From Leclercia sp. 29361 (GTDB lineage Bacteria; Pseudomonadota; Gammaproteobacteria; Enterobacterales; Enterobacteriaceae): DNA of 64,000 nucleotides. The stretch lies in the NCBI RefSeq assembly GCF_011290365.1, contig NZ_CP049786.1, positions 2,108,001-2,172,000 on the forward strand. Reading direction: 5' to 3'. Numbering within the stretch: the first letter of the stretch is position 1; every line of letters begins with the position of its first letter. The position numbers and the translations under genes were made by a program. The notes below the pieces were generated by a model. The model had not been told where the DNA came from, did no database searches, and saw only the letters and a list, made by a program, of their open reading frames with translations. Below are positions 27,691-37,333 of this stretch, in pieces.

Positions 27691-29337
27691 ATGTCGAATA
27701 AACCCTTCCATTATCAGGATCCTTTCCCGCTGGCAAAGGATCAGACCGAGTATTACCTGTTGACCCGCGACCACGTCTCTGTCTCTGAGTTTGAAGGACA
27801 GGAGATCCTGAAGGTTGACCCGCAGGCGCTGACCTTACTGGCGCAACACGCCTTCCACGATGCCTCCTTCATGCTGCGCCCGGCGCATCAGCAGCAGGTG
27901 GCGGATATCCTCAGCGATCCGCAGGCCAGTGAGAACGACAAATACGTCGCCCTGCAGTTCCTGCGTAACTCCGATATCGCGGCGAAAGGCATTCTGCCGA
28001 CCTGTCAGGACACCGGCACCGCCATCATCACCGGTAAAAAAGGCCAGCGCGTCTGGACCGGCGGCGGCGACGAAGCGGCTCTGGCGCACGGCGTCTATAA
28101 CACCTACATCGAAGACAACCTGCGCTACTCGCAAAACGCCGCGCTGGATATGTACAAAGAGGTGAATACCGGCACCAACCTGCCGGCGCAGATCGACATC
28201 TACAGCGTCGACGGCGACGAATACAAATTCCTCTGCATCGCCAAAGGCGGCGGTTCAGCCAACAAAACCTATCTTTATCAGGAAACCAAGGCGCTGCTCT
28301 CTCCGGGCAAGCTGAAAAACTACCTGGTGGAGAAGATGCGCACCCTCGGCACCGCGGCCTGCCCGCCGTACCATATCGCGTTTGTCATCGGCGGCACCTC
28401 GGCTGAAAGCACCCTGAAAACCGTCAAGCTGGCCTCCACCAAATACTACGACGGCCTGCCAACCGAAGGTAACGAGCACGGTCAGGCGTTCCGCGACATC
28501 CAGCTTGAGCAGGAGCTGCTGGTGGAAGCGCAGAACCTCGGCCTCGGCGCGCAGTTTGGCGGTAAATATTTTGCCCACGATATCCGCGTGATCCGCCTCC
28601 CGCGTCACGGCGCATCCTGCCCGGTCGGGATGGGCGTCTCTTGCTCGGCGGACCGCAACATCAAGGCCAAGATCAACCGGGACGGGATCTGGATCGAAAA
28701 ACTGGAAAACAACCCAGGCAAGTACATCCCGGAAGAACTGCGTAAAGCGGGCGAGGGGGAAGCGGTCCACGTTGACCTTAACCGTCCGATGAGCGAGATC
28801 CTCGCCCAGTTGTCCCAGTACCCGGTCTCCACCCGCTTGTCGCTGAACGGCACCATTATCGTCGGTCGCGATATTGCGCACGCGAAGCTGCAGGAGCGTC
28901 TGGATAACGGCGAAGGGCTGCCGCAGTACGTTAAAGATCACCCGATCTACTACGCAGGCCCGGCAAAAACGCCGGACGGCTATGCCTCTGGCTCCCTGGG
29001 CCCAACCACCGCCGGACGCATGGACTCCTACGTGGATCAGCTCCAGGCCAACGGCGGGAGCATGATCATGCTGGCGAAGGGCAACCGCAGCCAGCAGGTG
29101 ACCGACGCCTGCCACAAACACGGCGGCTTCTACCTCGGCAGCATCGGCGGCCCGGCCGCGGTGCTGGCGCAGGGCAGCATCAAGAGCCTCGAGTGCGTGG
29201 AGTACCCGGAGCTGGGGATGGAAGCAATCTGGAAAATTGAAGTAGAAGATTTCCCGGCCTTTATCCTCGTGGATGACAAAGGCAACGACTTCTTCAAACA
29301 GATCCAGTCCTCTCAGTGTGCGGCCTGTGTGAAGTAG
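27691..29337 (+). CDS. fumA: Class I fumarase (fumarate hydratase A)
   Basis: The 548-residue iron-sulfur-dependent fumarase matches E. coli FumA (548). A cluster cysteine is seen in [10 protein letters not shown] near 105, and further Cys occur in [12 protein letters not shown] near residue 310. It interconverts fumarate and malate in the TCA cycle and is oxygen-labile. E. coli fumA is controlled by CRP, ArcA and FNR. A GAGAG ribosome site precedes the ATG. The adjacent FumC is the iron-free backup enzyme. Confidence 0.97.
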   Translation: MSNKPFHYQDPFPLAKDQTEYYLLTRDHVSVSEFEGQEILKVDPQALTLLAQHAFHDASFMLRPAHQQQVADILSDPQASENDKYVALQFLRNSDIAAKGILPTCQDTGTAIITGKKGQRVWTGGGDEAALAHGVYNTYIEDNLRYSQNAALDMYKEVNTGTNLPAQIDIYSVDGDEYKFLCIAKGGGSANKTYLYQETKALLSPGKLKNYLVEKMRTLGTAACPPYHIAFVIGGTSAESTLKTVKLASTKYYDGLPTEGNEHGQAFRDIQLEQELLVEAQNLGLGAQFGGKYFAHDIRVIRLPRHGASCPVGMGVSCSADRNIKAKINRDGIWIEKLENNPGKYIPEELRKAGEGEAVHVDLNRPMSEILAQLSQYPVSTRLSLNGTIIVGRDIAHAKLQERLDNGEGLPQYVKDHPIYYAGPAKTPDGYASGSLGPTTAGRMDSYVDQLQANGGSMIMLAKGNRSQQVTDACHKHGGFYLGSIGGPAAVLAQGSIKSLECVEYPELGMEAIWKIEVEDFPAFILVDDKGNDFFKQIQSSQCAACVK

Positions 29338-29348
29338 TTTGAAAACCC

Positions 29349-29373
29349 GCCGGGTGGCGCTGCGCCACCCGGC
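29349..29373. repeat. REP-like palindrome between fumA and fumC
   Basis: GCCGGGTGGCG and CGCCACCCGGC form a perfect 11-bp inverted repeat with a 3-base loop, the usual REP core. It begins 11 bases after the fumA stop and may protect its 3' end. Confidence 0.85.
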
Positions 29374-29476
29374 AACAAAAAGAGCGCACAAAGCGCCATA
29401 CCCTTTCCCCGTTCTCATCAATACTTGTTTCTTTGAGCTGTGAGCAATCCACTTCAGTGTTATCAAGGAGAAAGTA

Positions 29477-30871
29477 ATGACCACCTCACGCAGTGAGAAA
29501 GATTCGATGGGTGCCATCGACGTCCCGCAGGACAAACTCTGGGGCGCGCAAACCCAGCGTTCGCTGGAACATTTCCGCATTTCCACTGAAAAAATGCCGG
29601 TTTCGCTGATCCAGGCTCTGGCGCTGACCAAACGTGCTGCCGCCAAAGTAAACCAGGATCTAGGCCTGCTGGCGGCGGAAAAAGCCACCGCTATTATCAA
29701 CGCTGCCGATGAAGTGCTAGCCGGCAAGCATCCCGATGAATTCCCACTCGCCATCTGGCAGACCGGCTCTGGCACCCAGAGCAACATGAACATGAACGAG
29801 GTGCTGGCCAACCGCGGGAGCGAACTGCTCGGCGGCGTGCGCGGTATGGAGCGCAAGATCCACCCCAACGATGACGTCAACAAAAGCCAGAGTTCCAACG
29901 ACGTCTTCCCGACGGCGATGCACGTGGCGGCGCTAATTGCCCTGCGCGAGCAGCTGATCCCCCAGTTGAACGTCCTTAAACAGACCCTCGACGACAAAGC
30001 CCGGGCCTTTGCCGATATCGTCAAAATTGGCCGTACTCATCTGCAGGATGCCACGCCCCTGACCCTCGGCCAGGAGATCTCTGGCTGGGTAGCGATGCTC
30101 GACCACAACCTGCGCCATATCGACCATAGCCTGCCGCACCTGGCAGAGCTGGCGCTGGGCGGTACCGCGGTGGGGACCGGGCTCAATACCCATCCTGAGT
30201 ACGCTGTGCGCGTGGCGGAAGAGCTGGCGACCATCACCGGCCAGCCGTTTGTCACCGCGCCGAACAAGTTCGAAGCGCTGGCCACCTGCGATGCGCTGGT
30301 CCATGCCCACGGGGCGCTGAAAGGGCTGGCGGCCTCGCTGATGAAAATCGCCAACGACGTGCGCTGGCTTGCCTCCGGGCCGCGCTGCGGCATCGGCGAG
30401 ATCAGCATTCCTGAGAACGAGCCGGGCAGCTCCATCATGCCGGGCAAGGTCAACCCGACCCAGTGCGAAGCCATGACCATGCTCTGCTGTCAGGTGATGG
30501 GCAACGACGTGGCGGTGAACATGGGCGGGGCCTCGGGCAACTTTGAGCTGAACGTCTATCGCCCGATGGTGATCCATAACTTCCTGCAGTCGGTGCGACT
30601 GCTGGCGGACGGAATGGAGAGCTTCAACGAGCACTGCGCGGTGGGCATTGAGCCGAACCGCGAGCGCATCAGCCAGCTGCTTAACGAGTCGTTAATGCTG
30701 GTGACCGCGCTCAATACCCATATCGGCTACGATAAGGCGGCAGAAATTGCTAAAAAAGCGCACAAAGAGGGGCTGACCCTGAAAGCCGCCGCCCTGGCGC
30801 TGGGGTATCTCACCGAGGCCGAGTTCGACAGCTGGGTTCGCCCGGAAGAGATGGTTGGCAGCCTGAAATAG
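29477..30871 (+). CDS. fumC: Class II fumarase (fumarate hydratase C)
   Basis: The 464-residue iron-independent fumarase has the superfamily signature [12 protein letters not shown] (catalytic Ser loop) and the substrate-binding GSGTQSNMN near residue 96. It hydrates fumarate under oxidative stress or low iron. In E. coli it is induced by SoxRS. Here the rsx complex that resets SoxR is in the same window. Its end is one base from the end of convergent tus. Confidence 0.98.
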   Translation: MTTSRSEKDSMGAIDVPQDKLWGAQTQRSLEHFRISTEKMPVSLIQALALTKRAAAKVNQDLGLLAAEKATAIINAADEVLAGKHPDEFPLAIWQTGSGTQSNMNMNEVLANRGSELLGGVRGMERKIHPNDDVNKSQSSNDVFPTAMHVAALIALREQLIPQLNVLKQTLDDKARAFADIVKIGRTHLQDATPLTLGQEISGWVAMLDHNLRHIDHSLPHLAELALGGTAVGTGLNTHPEYAVRVAEELATITGQPFVTAPNKFEALATCDALVHAHGALKGLAASLMKIANDVRWLASGPRCGIGEISIPENEPGSSIMPGKVNPTQCEAMTMLCCQVMGNDVAVNMGGASGNFELNVYRPMVIHNFLQSVRLLADGMESFNEHCAVGIEPNRERISQLLNESLMLVTALNTHIGYDKAAEIAKKAHKEGLTLKAAALALGYLTEAEFDSWVRPEEMVGSLK

Positions 30872-31801
30872 TTACTCCGCAACGTACAGGTGCAGCCGCG
30901 GGATGATCAAGCGCAGCGGCTGTGCCTGCGGTTTATAGCGGTGCTGAACGTTATCAGCATCGTAATTCAGCAGTTCACCAATATCCGGGATCACCGCCCC
31001 CTGGTCAGCGTCGTACAGGGCGATCAGCGGCGTCGGGCAGGCGTACTGGACCTGCTTCTGCTGCCCGGCATACCAGACCCGGGCGATGGGTTGCACCTTC
31101 ACCGGCCGTTTGATCTTCAGCCGCGCCTCCGCCGGCAGGGAATGAATGGCGGTGTACTCCGCCTCCAGCCGCTCTACCCACTGATCCCGGGACCAGGGCG
31201 CCACGGCGCGCGGGGACTTGAGGCTTTTCTCCAGCATCGCCAGCACTTCATCGCGGGTGAAGTTTTTGATGATGTGCTTATTGGCCCAGCCGAAGCGCAG
31301 GGTGGCGGGGTGGTTGATAACCGTTAACGTGCGGTAGGCGTTGAGAGTAATCAACCCCGGCAACTGATGATGCACCCACTCAAAGCGGGCGGCAGGGGCC
31401 AGTCCCGACTCCTCGGTGACGATTTTTTCAAATTCCGCCTTCAGGGCGTTAATGCTCGCGATCTGGTCCGTCAGCTGCGCCCTGTGGGCGGCATCGCTCT
31501 GCAGGCAGATCACTCCCGGCAGGCGCACGGCGGCCTTGCTGCTGCGGGTTTCCGACTGCTGCTGAATAAACAGGTGGCGGTAATGTTGCAGCGCCATCGC
31601 CAGCGCCTCCTTGCCGATGTGCTGCTTCACCGCGATGGCGTTGAGCGGATCGTGCTCGGCGCCTTTGGCGACGTCAGGCAGGGAAAAGACGCGGCCCGCC
31701 AGTAAGCGGCATGACTGCAGATCGTCCGTGAGTTGTGCCAGCTCATGCTCCATCTGGCGGAAGGTTGAGTTTAAGCGTTCGAGCAGATCGTAAGTTGCCA
31801 T
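30872..31801 (-). CDS. tus: Tus, DNA replication terminus site-binding protein
   Basis: The 309-residue protein matches E. coli Tus (309) along its length. Conserved DNA-binding stretches include [11 protein letters not shown] and [15 protein letters not shown], and it ends in [12 protein letters not shown]. It binds Ter sites as a monomer and blocks the DnaB helicase in one direction. The ATG at 31801 lies 11 bases after the TerB core. The ribosome site is weak. As in E. coli, Tus bound at TerB should repress its own gene. Confidence 0.97.
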   Translation of the reverse strand: MATYDLLERLNSTFRQMEHELAQLTDDLQSCRLLAGRVFSLPDVAKGAEHDPLNAIAVKQHIGKEALAMALQHYRHLFIQQQSETRSSKAAVRLPGVICLQSDAAHRAQLTDQIASINALKAEFEKIVTEESGLAPAARFEWVHHQLPGLITLNAYRTLTVINHPATLRFGWANKHIIKNFTRDEVLAMLEKSLKSPRAVAPWSRDQWVERLEAEYTAIHSLPAEARLKIKRPVKVQPIARVWYAGQQKQVQYACPTPLIALYDADQGAVIPDIGELLNYDADNVQHRYKPQAQPLRLIIPRLHLYVAE

Positions 31802-31810
31802 AGCACACCA

Positions 31811-31833
31811 CATTAGTTACAACATACTCAATT
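31811..31833 (-). other. TerB-type replication termination site
   Basis: On the reverse strand the core AGTATGTTGTAACTAA (31813-31828) matches the Ter consensus AGNATGTTGTAAYKAA perfectly. It lies immediately upstream of tus, the known position of TerB. By the E. coli convention, the blocked (non-permissive) side is the 5' end of this strand, so forks moving right to left in this window should be arrested. Confidence 0.93.
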
Positions 31834-31874
31834 TATAGCACAGCACGCCGGGTCAGGCCAGCGTGCGGTTTGGG

Positions 31875-33173
31875 TCAGTCAGGGATTGGCAGGGCGATGT
31901 GGTGCCAGACGGGCCAGGTAAAGCAGAACCGGGCTCCGCCGAGATCGCTCGCGTCACAGCTGACGTCGCCCCCCAGCGCCTGGGCAATAGAGTGGACGAT
32001 CGCCAGCCCGAGGCCGCAGCCACCGGTGGCGCGGTCCCGGCTCGGGTCGAGACGAACAAAAGGCTCAAACACCTGCTGGCGAGCCTCTGGCGCGATACCG
32101 GGGCCATCATCTTCCACCGACAGCGTGGCGCGACTGCCGTTCAGCTGCAGCGAAATCCGCAGGGTGTTATCGCTGTAGCGCAGGGCGTTATTGACCAGGT
32201 TATCCAGCACCCGCTCCATCAAACGCATATCCAGCGCGCCATAGTCCCCGTTCATGCTGTCGATCAGCAGCCTGCGCTGGGGGTTGACGCTCTGGACGTC
32301 CTCAACGTAGCTGCGCAGCCAGCCGGGCAGGTCCGGGGTGGTGAGCTTTAGTTCATTCTGCGGACGGTCGAGGCGGGCATAGGTCAGCAGCTCCTCTATC
32401 AACGCTTCAAGCTGGCCGATATCACGGTTCAGCGCCTGCGACTCCGCCGCGGTCAGGTTTTCACTCATCTCCAGCCGGTAGCGCAGCCGCACCAGGGGAG
32501 TGCGCAGCTCGTGGGCGATACCGTCAATCAGCTGTTTTTTACTGGCGATCAAAGCATTGATGTTATCGGCCATCTGGTTAAAGGCCACCCCGAGGCGCTC
32601 AAAGCTGGACCCGCTGTCGAAATGGATCCGCTCGGTCAGATGTCCGTCGCCAAAGCGCTGGGCGGCGGCCTCGAGGCGCAGCATGTCCTGCCAGTGAGGC
32701 CGCATCCAGATAAACACCGGGAAGGCCAGCGAAATGGCGATAAAGGCCAGCAGGGCGATATCCAGCAGGCGCATCTGGTGCAGGAAGTAGAGGTAGGGCA
32801 CCGGACCAACCGCCAGCACGTAGTGGCTGCGCGGGATACGCTGGATGAAGGTGTACTGATCGTCCAGCGCCACGATGTCACCGCTACGCAGGCGCTGCAT
32901 GGTCGGGGCATCCAGGCTGTACTTCTTCAGCGGCTCGATGCGCAGCTTGAAGGAGAGATTCAGATCCAGCTCTTTGATGGTGCGCGCCCAGTCGTGAGGG
33001 GGGATCTCACGCAGTTCGCTGCGCATCAGATAGAGCGAGCTTTTCATCAAATCATCCAGCGACTGCCTGCCTGCGCGCTCGGCGGTGAACTTGTAGACCA
33101 GCCCGACCAGCATGGTCATCACCAGGAAGCAGACAAACAGCAGGAGGTAAAACTGCACGAACAGTTTTTTCAT
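31875..33173 (-). CDS. rstB: RstB sensor histidine kinase
   Basis: The 432-residue membrane kinase has two membrane helices (about 5-25 and 140-160) around a periplasmic domain, then a HAMP linker, an H-box IAHELRTPLVRLRYRLE near residue 230 and a catalytic domain with the G-box GGCGLGLAIVHS. It pairs with RstA. In E. coli the two genes adjoin. Here three transporter genes lie between them and rstB follows the ATPase gene by 65 bases, all on the same strand. No strong separate promoter is evident. Confidence 0.96.
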   Translation of the reverse strand: MKKLFVQFYLLLFVCFLVMTMLVGLVYKFTAERAGRQSLDDLMKSSLYLMRSELREIPPHDWARTIKELDLNLSFKLRIEPLKKYSLDAPTMQRLRSGDIVALDDQYTFIQRIPRSHYVLAVGPVPYLYFLHQMRLLDIALLAFIAISLAFPVFIWMRPHWQDMLRLEAAAQRFGDGHLTERIHFDSGSSFERLGVAFNQMADNINALIASKKQLIDGIAHELRTPLVRLRYRLEMSENLTAAESQALNRDIGQLEALIEELLTYARLDRPQNELKLTTPDLPGWLRSYVEDVQSVNPQRRLLIDSMNGDYGALDMRLMERVLDNLVNNALRYSDNTLRISLQLNGSRATLSVEDDGPGIAPEARQQVFEPFVRLDPSRDRATGGCGLGLAIVHSIAQALGGDVSCDASDLGGARFCFTWPVWHHIALPIPD

Positions 33174-33238
33174 TACATATCACCCAACTACAACGCGTTA
33201 ATGATGCTGCCCCGCCAGAGGAAGGGACATGGCACACT

Positions 33239-34009
33239 TTACGCAATCGGCTGCCTCATGGCATAGCGAATATTTAACGTAGCGCCTCGCTTAATGACGT
33301 TCGCTTTAACATGCCAGGCATTCTCGATCAGATCCGGAGTCAACACGGCATCAGGCGGCCCGCTGGCCATCACTGTACCTGATTTCAGCAGGACCAGCCG
33401 CTGGCAGTAGTTGGCGGCGAGATTAAGATCGTGCAGCGCCACCACCACCGTGACGGGCAGCTGCGTTATCAACGTCATCAGCTCCAGCTGATACTCAATA
33501 TCCAGGTGGTTAGTGGGCTCGTCGAGGATCAGTAGCCCCGGCTGCTGGGCCAGGGCGCGGGCGATTTGCGCCCGCTGCCGCTCCCCGCCGGACAGTTGCC
33601 GCCACAGCCGGTGACGCAGGCCGGACAGTTTCATCAGCCGGATCGCGTTCTCAACCGCGATGTCGTCGGTTTCGTTCCAGCCAAAAAGTCCCCTGCGGTG
33701 CGGGGTGCGTCCCAGACGAACAATCTGCTCAACGCAAAGATCGCCATCGACCTCAGCGTGCTGGGGCACAAACGCCAGCTGTTTGGCCCGCTCCCGCAGG
33801 GGGATCTCGTTGAGCGGGGTACCGTCGAGCCGGATGTGGTGCGCATGACGCGGCAATAACCCGGCCAGACAGCGCAGCAGCGTGGATTTACCCGAGCCAT
33901 TCGGCCCCAGCAGGCCAACGACTTCACCCGTCGCCAGATCCAGGTCGATACCGTGCAGGATTTTTCGCGACTGCAGGGTCACCTGTAGTCCGCGTAATGA
34001 AATAGTCAT
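33239..34009 (-). CDS. ABC transporter ATPase, FecE/BtuD-like (metal-complex importer)
   Basis: The 256-residue ATPase has Walker A GPNGSGKS near residue 38, the signature LSGGERQRAQIARAL, Walker B LLILDEPTNHLD and a switch His in VVALHDLNLAA. It is closest in form to the FecE/FhuC/BtuD group that drives uptake of ferric siderophores, heme, vitamin B12 or zinc complexes. The ATG at 34009 overlaps the permease stop by four bases (ATGA). The longer frame to 34195 runs into the permease. It lies between permease and rstB. Confidence 0.93.
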   Translation of the reverse strand: MTISLRGLQVTLQSRKILHGIDLDLATGEVVGLLGPNGSGKSTLLRCLAGLLPRHAHHIRLDGTPLNEIPLRERAKQLAFVPQHAEVDGDLCVEQIVRLGRTPHRRGLFGWNETDDIAVENAIRLMKLSGLRHRLWRQLSGGERQRAQIARALAQQPGLLILDEPTNHLDIEYQLELMTLITQLPVTVVVALHDLNLAANYCQRLVLLKSGTVMASGPPDAVLTPDLIENAWHVKANVIKRGATLNIRYAMRQPIA

Positions 34010-35058
34010 ACTCTTTTCTCCCGGCTGCGATACAGCAGAACCACAAAAGCGGGCGCGCCCACCAGCGCGGTCACCACGCCAATGGGGAGCACCTGATGAG
34101 TAATAAGCGTCCGGGAAACCACATCGGCGAGGATCATAAAATGACTCCCGATCAGGAAGGTCAGGGGAATGGCGCGGCGATGCCCGGGACCGCACAGCAT
34201 CCGGGTAATATGCGGGATCACCAGCCCGACAAACCCCACCGCGCCAATGATACTGACCATCACCGCGGTCACCAGCGCACAGGTGAGGAGCAGCATCATG
34301 CGCACGAGGGCTACCGGCACGCCCAGCGTGGTCGAAACATCGTCCCCGAAGGTAAAGGTATCCAGCGAACGCGAAAAGGTGAATATCACCGTAAATCCGG
34401 CCAACACCACCGCCAGAGCCAGCAGGGCATCTGGCCAGCGAACGCCGCTCAGACTCCCCAGCAGCCAGAACATCACGCTGCGCGACTGCTCCGCATTTGC
34501 GGAGGTGCTGACAATGTACGCGGTCATGGCGTTGAACAGCTGCGTGCCGGCGATGCCCGCCAGCAAGATGCGTGGTGGGCTGTCGGTCATGCCGTGGGTG
34601 ATCAGCATGATAAGCCCAAACGCGCAGCAGGCGCCCAGAAAGGCACCCCCGCTGATACCCAGCGTACTGCCACCCAACCCCAGCAACATGACGCAGACCG
34701 CGCCCAGCGACGCCCCCGAGGAGATCCCCAGCAGATAGGGCTCGGCCAGCGGGTTACGCAGAATAGCCTGCATCACCAGACCGCACAGTGCCAGCCCCCC
34801 TCCGCTGCAGGCCGCCATCAGGGCCCGGCTCATGCGGTACTGCCAGACAATGCCTTCCTCAACCTGCGGCAGAGGCCAGGTGCCCAGCCCCAGACCGTTG
34901 AGGATGGCTTTGCCCGCAGTGGTATACGAAACCGGCATATCACCCACGGTCGCGGCGAAAACCAGCATTAACGGCAGCGTCAGTAACCCAACAGCCATCA
35001 GGCCAGGCTGTCGCCAGCGCGGCGCGATAAAGGGAACACTGAGAGTCACTATGTTCAT
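34006..35058 (-). CDS. ABC transporter permease, FecCD family
   Basis: The 350-residue membrane protein has about ten hydrophobic helices and the FecCD/BtuC hallmark stretches (GLALCGLVMQAILRNPLAEPYLLGISSG and IGAVGFVGLVIPHITR). One permease gene is present, so it probably works as a homodimer like BtuC. Its ATG overlaps the stop of the binding-protein gene by four bases, and its stop overlaps the ATPase start. It forms a tight operon. Confidence 0.94.
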   Translation of the reverse strand: MNIVTLSVPFIAPRWRQPGLMAVGLLTLPLMLVFAATVGDMPVSYTTAGKAILNGLGLGTWPLPQVEEGIVWQYRMSRALMAACSGGGLALCGLVMQAILRNPLAEPYLLGISSGASLGAVCVMLLGLGGSTLGISGGAFLGACCAFGLIMLITHGMTDSPPRILLAGIAGTQLFNAMTAYIVSTSANAEQSRSVMFWLLGSLSGVRWPDALLALAVVLAGFTVIFTFSRSLDTFTFGDDVSTTLGVPVALVRMMLLLTCALVTAVMVSIIGAVGFVGLVIPHITRMLCGPGHRRAIPLTFLIGSHFMILADVVSRTLITHQVLPIGVVTALVGAPAFVVLLYRSREKRV

Positions 35059-36071
35059 CGTTCAGCCTGAAACGCCGCCAGTTTTTCACTCATCGCCTCG
35101 ACGGCATCGACATTGCGCAATGATGGATTCAGGGACATCGCAGGCACGACAATAATGTGGCCTTTTTTCACGGCGGGTAAGTTTCTGGTTACCGGGTCAT
35201 CGTACAAAAAGGCTTTTTTAACAGCCACATCATCAGCCGGGTAAAGCCGCCGGGACATCTCTGCAATCACAATCACGTCAGGCTGCGCCTGGACAATGTG
35301 TTCCCAGGTTACGGCGGGCCATTCATCCCGGGAATCAATAATGTTCTTGAGTCCCAGGGTGTGGCTGATCCAGCCCGGCGCGCCATAATCGCCCGCCACC
35401 CAGGGGTCGCCTTTCAGACGGCTGCTGGAGAACCAGAACACCACTTTCAACGGTTTGACGTGCTGAGAAGCAACGCGCGTCTGTGCCTTCTGAATACGCA
35501 GGTTCAGCGCCTCGTTGAGTTTTTTTCCCTGCGGCTGGACATCGAAAAGGGTAGCCAGCTCATCGATTTCACGTTCGATTTCCGCGATGGAGAACGGTGT
35601 GCTGCGGGCGCCGTCGGAATTCGAGCTGTCGGTGACGCTTTTGCCGATGCAGTCGGCGGGGGAAATCCATGTCGGAATACCCAGCGTGGCAAACTGCTCG
35701 CGGGTGCCTGTTTCCCCCTGCGGCCCGATATGCCAGTGATATTGCGCCAGCACCAGATCGGGATTTTGTGCAGTCACCGCTTCAAAGGATGGGGCGTTAT
35801 CTGCCAGTTTTTTTATTCCCTTACCGCGCTCCGCCAGCGTATCGGGGAGTGGACCAAACCAGACTGACGTGGCGCTGATCTTCTTTTCAAGCCCCAGCGC
35901 CAACAGGAGCTCCGTCTCGTGCTGCCCGACAGTCACCACCCGCTGCGGGGCCTGCGTAAAGGTCTCTTTGATCCCGCAGTTTTCTATCGTCAGCGGATAA
36001 ACCGGTGCCGCAAAAACCGAATGCGCGAAGGTTGCCAGAACCGACGCCAGCACCATCTTTTTGATTACCAC
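35055..36071 (-). CDS. ABC transporter substrate-binding protein, iron/zinc-complex type
   Basis: The 338-residue protein has a Sec signal peptide cut near SVFA-APV and a cluster A-2 (BtuF/FecB/TroA-like) fold: PQRVVTVGQHETELLLALGL at the start and PAVKKGHIIVVP near the end. It has two Cys that may pair (NCG and ADCIGKS). It is expected to be periplasmic. The GTG at 36071 is chosen because GAGGA lies eight bases upstream. An ATG at 36056 would cut the signal peptide. A Zur-like site overlaps the promoter region. No TonB receptor lies nearby, so the ligand is uncertain. Confidence 0.9.
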   Translation of the reverse strand: MVIKKMVLASVLATFAHSVFAAPVYPLTIENCGIKETFTQAPQRVVTVGQHETELLLALGLEKKISATSVWFGPLPDTLAERGKGIKKLADNAPSFEAVTAQNPDLVLAQYHWHIGPQGETGTREQFATLGIPTWISPADCIGKSVTDSSNSDGARSTPFSIAEIEREIDELATLFDVQPQGKKLNEALNLRIQKAQTRVASQHVKPLKVVFWFSSSRLKGDPWVAGDYGAPGWISHTLGLKNIIDSRDEWPAVTWEHIVQAQPDVIVIAEMSRRLYPADDVAVKKAFLYDDPVTRNLPAVKKGHIIVVPAMSLNPSLRNVDAVEAMSEKLAAFQAER

Positions 36072-36087
36072 AATCCCATCCTCATAA

Positions 36088-36104
36088 TTGTTATGTTATA
36101 ACAT
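36088..36104. promoter_or_regulatory. Zur-like box upstream of the ABC transporter
   Basis: TTGTTATGTTATAACAT matches the enterobacterial Zur core ATGTTATA-N-TATAACAT in 14 of 16 fixed bases. It overlaps a perfect 16-bp palindrome TTATGTTATAACATAA (36091-36106). It lies 17 bases upstream of the GTG start, where a bound repressor would block transcription. The match to Fur and MntR patterns is much worse. Confidence 0.55.
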
Positions 36105-36152
36105 AATACATATTATGCGGGCGGGCGCAAAAGATTAATCAGCAGGAGAGAG

Positions 36153-36869
36153 TCAGATATCCCAGGCGTGCGGCGCGAAGAGATAGCCTTTATTGCGCAC
36201 GGTTTTAATCCGGAAGGGTTCGGTGGCGTTATCCAGCAGTTTTTTGCGCAGGCGGGAGATCGCCACGTCCACGCTGCGGTCCATGCCATCGTAGCTGACA
36301 CCGCGCAGGTTTTTCAGCAGCGCGTCCCGGTCCATGATCTGTCCGGCATGGGTCGCCAGCTCCCACAGCAGATCGAAATCCGCCGTCGACAGCGCCACCT
36401 GCTCACCGGACAGCAGAACCTGACGATTCACCGGATCGATGGACAGCGTGCCAAACCTCAGGGCTTTATGCGGGGTTAACAGCGGGGCGGGGGCATCACT
36501 GGAGGCCGCAACGTGCTGGCGCAGATGCAGGCGCAGGCGTGCGAGCAGCACTGCCGGTGGGGTGGTTTTCAGAATATAGTCGTTGGCCCCCATCTCGAGG
36601 GACAAAATATGGTTCATGTCGCTGTCGAGGGAGGTCAGCAGCACAATCGGGCCCTGCCAGCGGGCACGCAGATCCCGGCACAGGGTCATACCGTCTTTAC
36701 CGGGTAACATAATATCCAGCAGCACCAGATCGGGTTTTTCGCTCGCCACTAGCTCTTCGGCACGATCCCCGCGCGGTTCGACGATAACGTCCATATCATG
36801 TTTAGCCAGATACGCGGCTATCAACTGGCCGACTTCGGGTTCATCTTCAACGTATACGATCTTGTTCAT
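36153..36869 (-). CDS. rstA: RstA response regulator
   Basis: The 238-residue OmpR/PhoB-type regulator has a receiver domain with phospho-acceptor Asp in LVLLDIMLPG near residue 51 and Lys in YILKTTPP, and a C-terminal winged-helix DNA-binding domain (ending in IKTVRNKGYLFAPHAW). Its known boxes resemble TACATNTNGTTACA, one of which precedes asr in this window. The start at 36869 matches E. coli. It is the promoter-proximal gene before the ABC transporter and rstB. Confidence 0.97.
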   Translation of the reverse strand: MNKIVYVEDEPEVGQLIAAYLAKHDMDVIVEPRGDRAEELVASEKPDLVLLDIMLPGKDGMTLCRDLRARWQGPIVLLTSLDSDMNHILSLEMGANDYILKTTPPAVLLARLRLHLRQHVAASSDAPAPLLTPHKALRFGTLSIDPVNRQVLLSGEQVALSTADFDLLWELATHAGQIMDRDALLKNLRGVSYDGMDRSVDVAISRLRKKLLDNATEPFRIKTVRNKGYLFAPHAWDI

Positions 36870-36925
36870 AGCCAGTCTGCGTCTGCGAAAAAAACCAACA
36901 TACACCGCATAACCTTAACCTTACA

Positions 36926-36942
36926 TTAATCATTCGCAAATA
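36926..36942 (-). promoter_or_regulatory. Possible degenerate PhoP box upstream of rstA
   Basis: On the reverse strand TATTTG-N5-GATTAA has the direct-repeat spacing of PhoP boxes. rstA is PhoP-activated in E. coli. The match is weak and no clear -10 lies 12 bases downstream. Confidence 0.28.
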
Positions 36943-36997
36943 GTTGCCGTTCCGCTATGCTGCCGGGGATTGTTATTCAGTTGTTAAGGGAAAAGGG

Positions 36998-37333
36998 ATG
37001 GGACTGGTGATAAAAGCGGCCATCGGCGCGCTGGTGGTTTTACTGATTGGCATACTGGCAAAAACAAAAAATTATTACATCGCCGGGTTGCTGCCGCTGT
37101 TCCCGACTTTTGCCCTGATTGCGCACTATATTGTCGCCTCCGAGCGCGGCATCGAGGCGCTGCGCACCACCATTATCTTTGGCATGTGGGCAATTATTCC
37201 GTACTTCCTCTATCTGCTGTCGCTGTGGTACTTCATCGGCGTGATGCGTCTGCCCCTGGCGCTGGGCGGGGCAGTGGTCTGCTGGTGCCTCAGCGCCTGG
37301 GTGTTAATCTTCTGCTGGAGCCGTTTTCACTAG
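36998..37333 (+). CDS. ydgC: YdgC, GlpM-family inner membrane protein
   Basis: The 111-residue protein has four predicted membrane helices and is nearly identical to E. coli YdgC (111). It starts MGLVIKAAIGALVVLLIG and has a GlpM-like fold. Its function is unknown. The ATG at 36998 follows AAGGGAAAAGGG. It is divergent from rstA, and its stop codon overlaps that of convergent folM by two bases. Confidence 0.94.
   Translation: MGLVIKAAIGALVVLLIGILAKTKNYYIAGLLPLFPTFALIAHYIVASERGIEALRTTIIFGMWAIIPYFLYLLSLWYFIGVMRLPLALGGAVVCWCLSAWVLIFCWSRFH

Noticed and set aside
28255-30024. 589-codon open frame on the - strand across fumA and fumC
   Set aside because: It spans two real genes and their gap, and its product has no family likeness.
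36091-36106. Palindrome before the ABC transporter read as a Fur box
   Set aside because: TTATGTTATAACATAA does not fit the GATAAT-type Fur repeats. The Zur pattern fits far better.
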